Positions 63,001 through 64,000 of a DNA stretch of 64,000 nt are shown one piece after another. The first letter of the stretch is position 1. Each line of letters opens with the position of its first letter. Below the pieces are notes generated by a model. The model was not told where the DNA came from. It did not search any database and worked only from the letters and a program-made list of their open reading frames with translations. The stretch is from Oceanithermus desulfurans. Lineage in GTDB: Bacteria; Deinococcota; Deinococci; Deinococcales; Marinithermaceae. The DNA is taken from NCBI RefSeq assembly GCF_014201675.1, contig NZ_JACHEZ010000001.1:186001-250000 (forward strand), given 5' to 3'. The position numbers were made by a program, and so were the translations under genes.

Positions 63001-64000
63001 TGAACAGAGAATTCGTAGAAGCCCTGCAGCACGTCGCGCTCGAGCGCGGCGTCAGCACCGACGAGCTGATCGAGGCCTTCGAAGAGGCCCTGGCCAAGGC
63101 CTACCTGCGCCACAAGGGGTTCAAGCCCAAGGAGGTCGAGGAAGGCCTCGGGCCCCTGGTCGAGGTGCACCTCGAGCCCTCGACCGGCGAGATCGAGGTG
63201 CTGGAGATCCGTCGCGTCGTCGAGGAGGTCGAGAACCCCGACCGCGACATTCCGCTCGAGGAGGCCAAGAAGTACGACCCCGAGGTCCAGGTGGGCGAGG
63301 AGATGGAGTTCCCCGTCGACCCCGACGAGTTCAGCCGCATCGCGGTACAGGCGGCCAAGCAGATCCTCACCCAGCGCCTCAAGGAGGCCGAGCGCAACCG
63401 CGTCTACGAGGAGTACAAGGACCGCGAGGGCGAGATCATCACCGGCCAGGTGACCCGCGTCGACAACCGCGGCAACGTCTACGTCGACCTGGGCCGCGGT
63501 GAGGCGCTGATGCCGCCGCGGGAACAGATCCCCGGCGAGCGCTACCACCCTGGGCAGCGCGTCAAGGTCTACCTCAAGGAGGTGCGCCGCAGCTCCAAGG
63601 GCCCCAGCCTCATCGTCTCGCGCGCCCATGAGGAGCTGCTCAAGTACCTGATGCGCCAGGAGGTGCCCGAGATCGCCGAGGGCACGGTGGAGATCAAGGT
63701 CGTGGCCCGCGAGCCCGGCAGCCGCAGCAAGGTGGCCGTGGTCAGCCACAACCCCAACGTCGACCCGATCGGCGCCTGCATCGGCCACAAGGGCCAGCGC
63801 ATCCAGGCGGTGAGCGCCGAGCTGGGCCGCGAGAAGATCGACGTCATCCCCTGGAGCCCGAACCCGCGCGAGTTCATCCGCAACGCCCTCTCGCCGGCCA
63901 CCGTGGGCAACATCGACCTCGACACCGAGGCCGGGCGCGCCGTCGTCTCCGTCGGCAAGGACCAGCACTCGGTCGCCATCGGCCGCGGCGGCCAGAACGT
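63001..64000 (+). CDS. nusA: Transcription factor NusA (C-terminal part missing)
   Basis: First 333 codons; the gene runs off the window. N-terminal RNAP-binding domain (1-135), S1 domain (GEIITGQVTRVDNRGNVYVDLG), KH1 (VDPIGACIGHKGQRIQAVSAEL) and the start of KH2 (VAIGRGGQN). 22 nt after rimP. Confidence 0.97.

Overview
The window is high-GC bacterial chromosome and reads as a member of the Thermaceae, most like Oceanithermus or Marinithermus. The main reasons are a Thermus-type nitrate reductase operon that begins with a dihaem cytochrome c (narC), a homoisocitrate dehydrogenase of the alpha-aminoadipate lysine pathway, the pilMNO-PilW/P-pilQ cluster next to aroC-aroK-aroB-aroQ, the sufCBD/sufS/sufU iron-sulfur system, and many genes whose -10 box (TANNNT) lies 6-7 nt before the start codon, as expected for leaderless mRNA in Deinococcus-Thermus. 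The genus assignment is inference from gene content, not a database match.

Layout. 1-9.3 kb: respiratory nitrate reduction (narK partial, narI, narJ, narH, narG, narC on the minus strand) with a divergent PAS/GAF/SARP-like regulator and a palindrome between them. 9.3-15.8 kb: small genes, an alpha/beta hydrolase and the SUF machinery. 15.8-30.9 kb: housekeeping genes (lipoprotein, PLP enzyme, diguanylate cyclase, coaX, yihY, proBA, uvrA, lrgAB, recN, rhodanese, GlcF-like protein, tRNA-Asp), with a decayed gene at 18.5-19.0 kb and a gene-free stretch with palindrome debris at 25.9-26.6 kb. 30.9-40.7 kb: shikimate genes, the type IV pilus assembly operon, homoisocitrate dehydrogenase and a DUF5317-like membrane protein. 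40.6-42.5 kb: an HD-GYP membrane sensor whose N-terminal half, together with an upstream 29-codon secreted-peptide gene, is clearly AT-rich. 42.5-45.4 kb: a hypothetical gene and about 1.8 kb of REP-like palindromes around a GIY-YIG nuclease gene. 45.4-64 kb: thioesterase, a FixH-like/NapH-like/exported-protein trio, hemB, ybaB-recR with three roadblock proteins and DUF3467, the fatty acid synthesis operon with rpmF and yceD, arginase, an autoregulated ABC exporter operon, hisA, mutM and rimP-nusA (nusA runs off the end).

How the parts fit. The nar operon would pass quinol electrons to nitrate under control of the divergent sensor. c-di-GMP would be made by the GGEEF protein and degraded by the HD-GYP protein, plausibly affecting the pilus encoded beside the latter. 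The most unusual loci are (i) the 29-aa peptide gene with a consensus promoter and its own terminator directly upstream of the HD-GYP receptor, with a base-composition break that falls at the receptor's domain junction, and (ii) the covarying palindromic repeats around the GIY-YIG nuclease.
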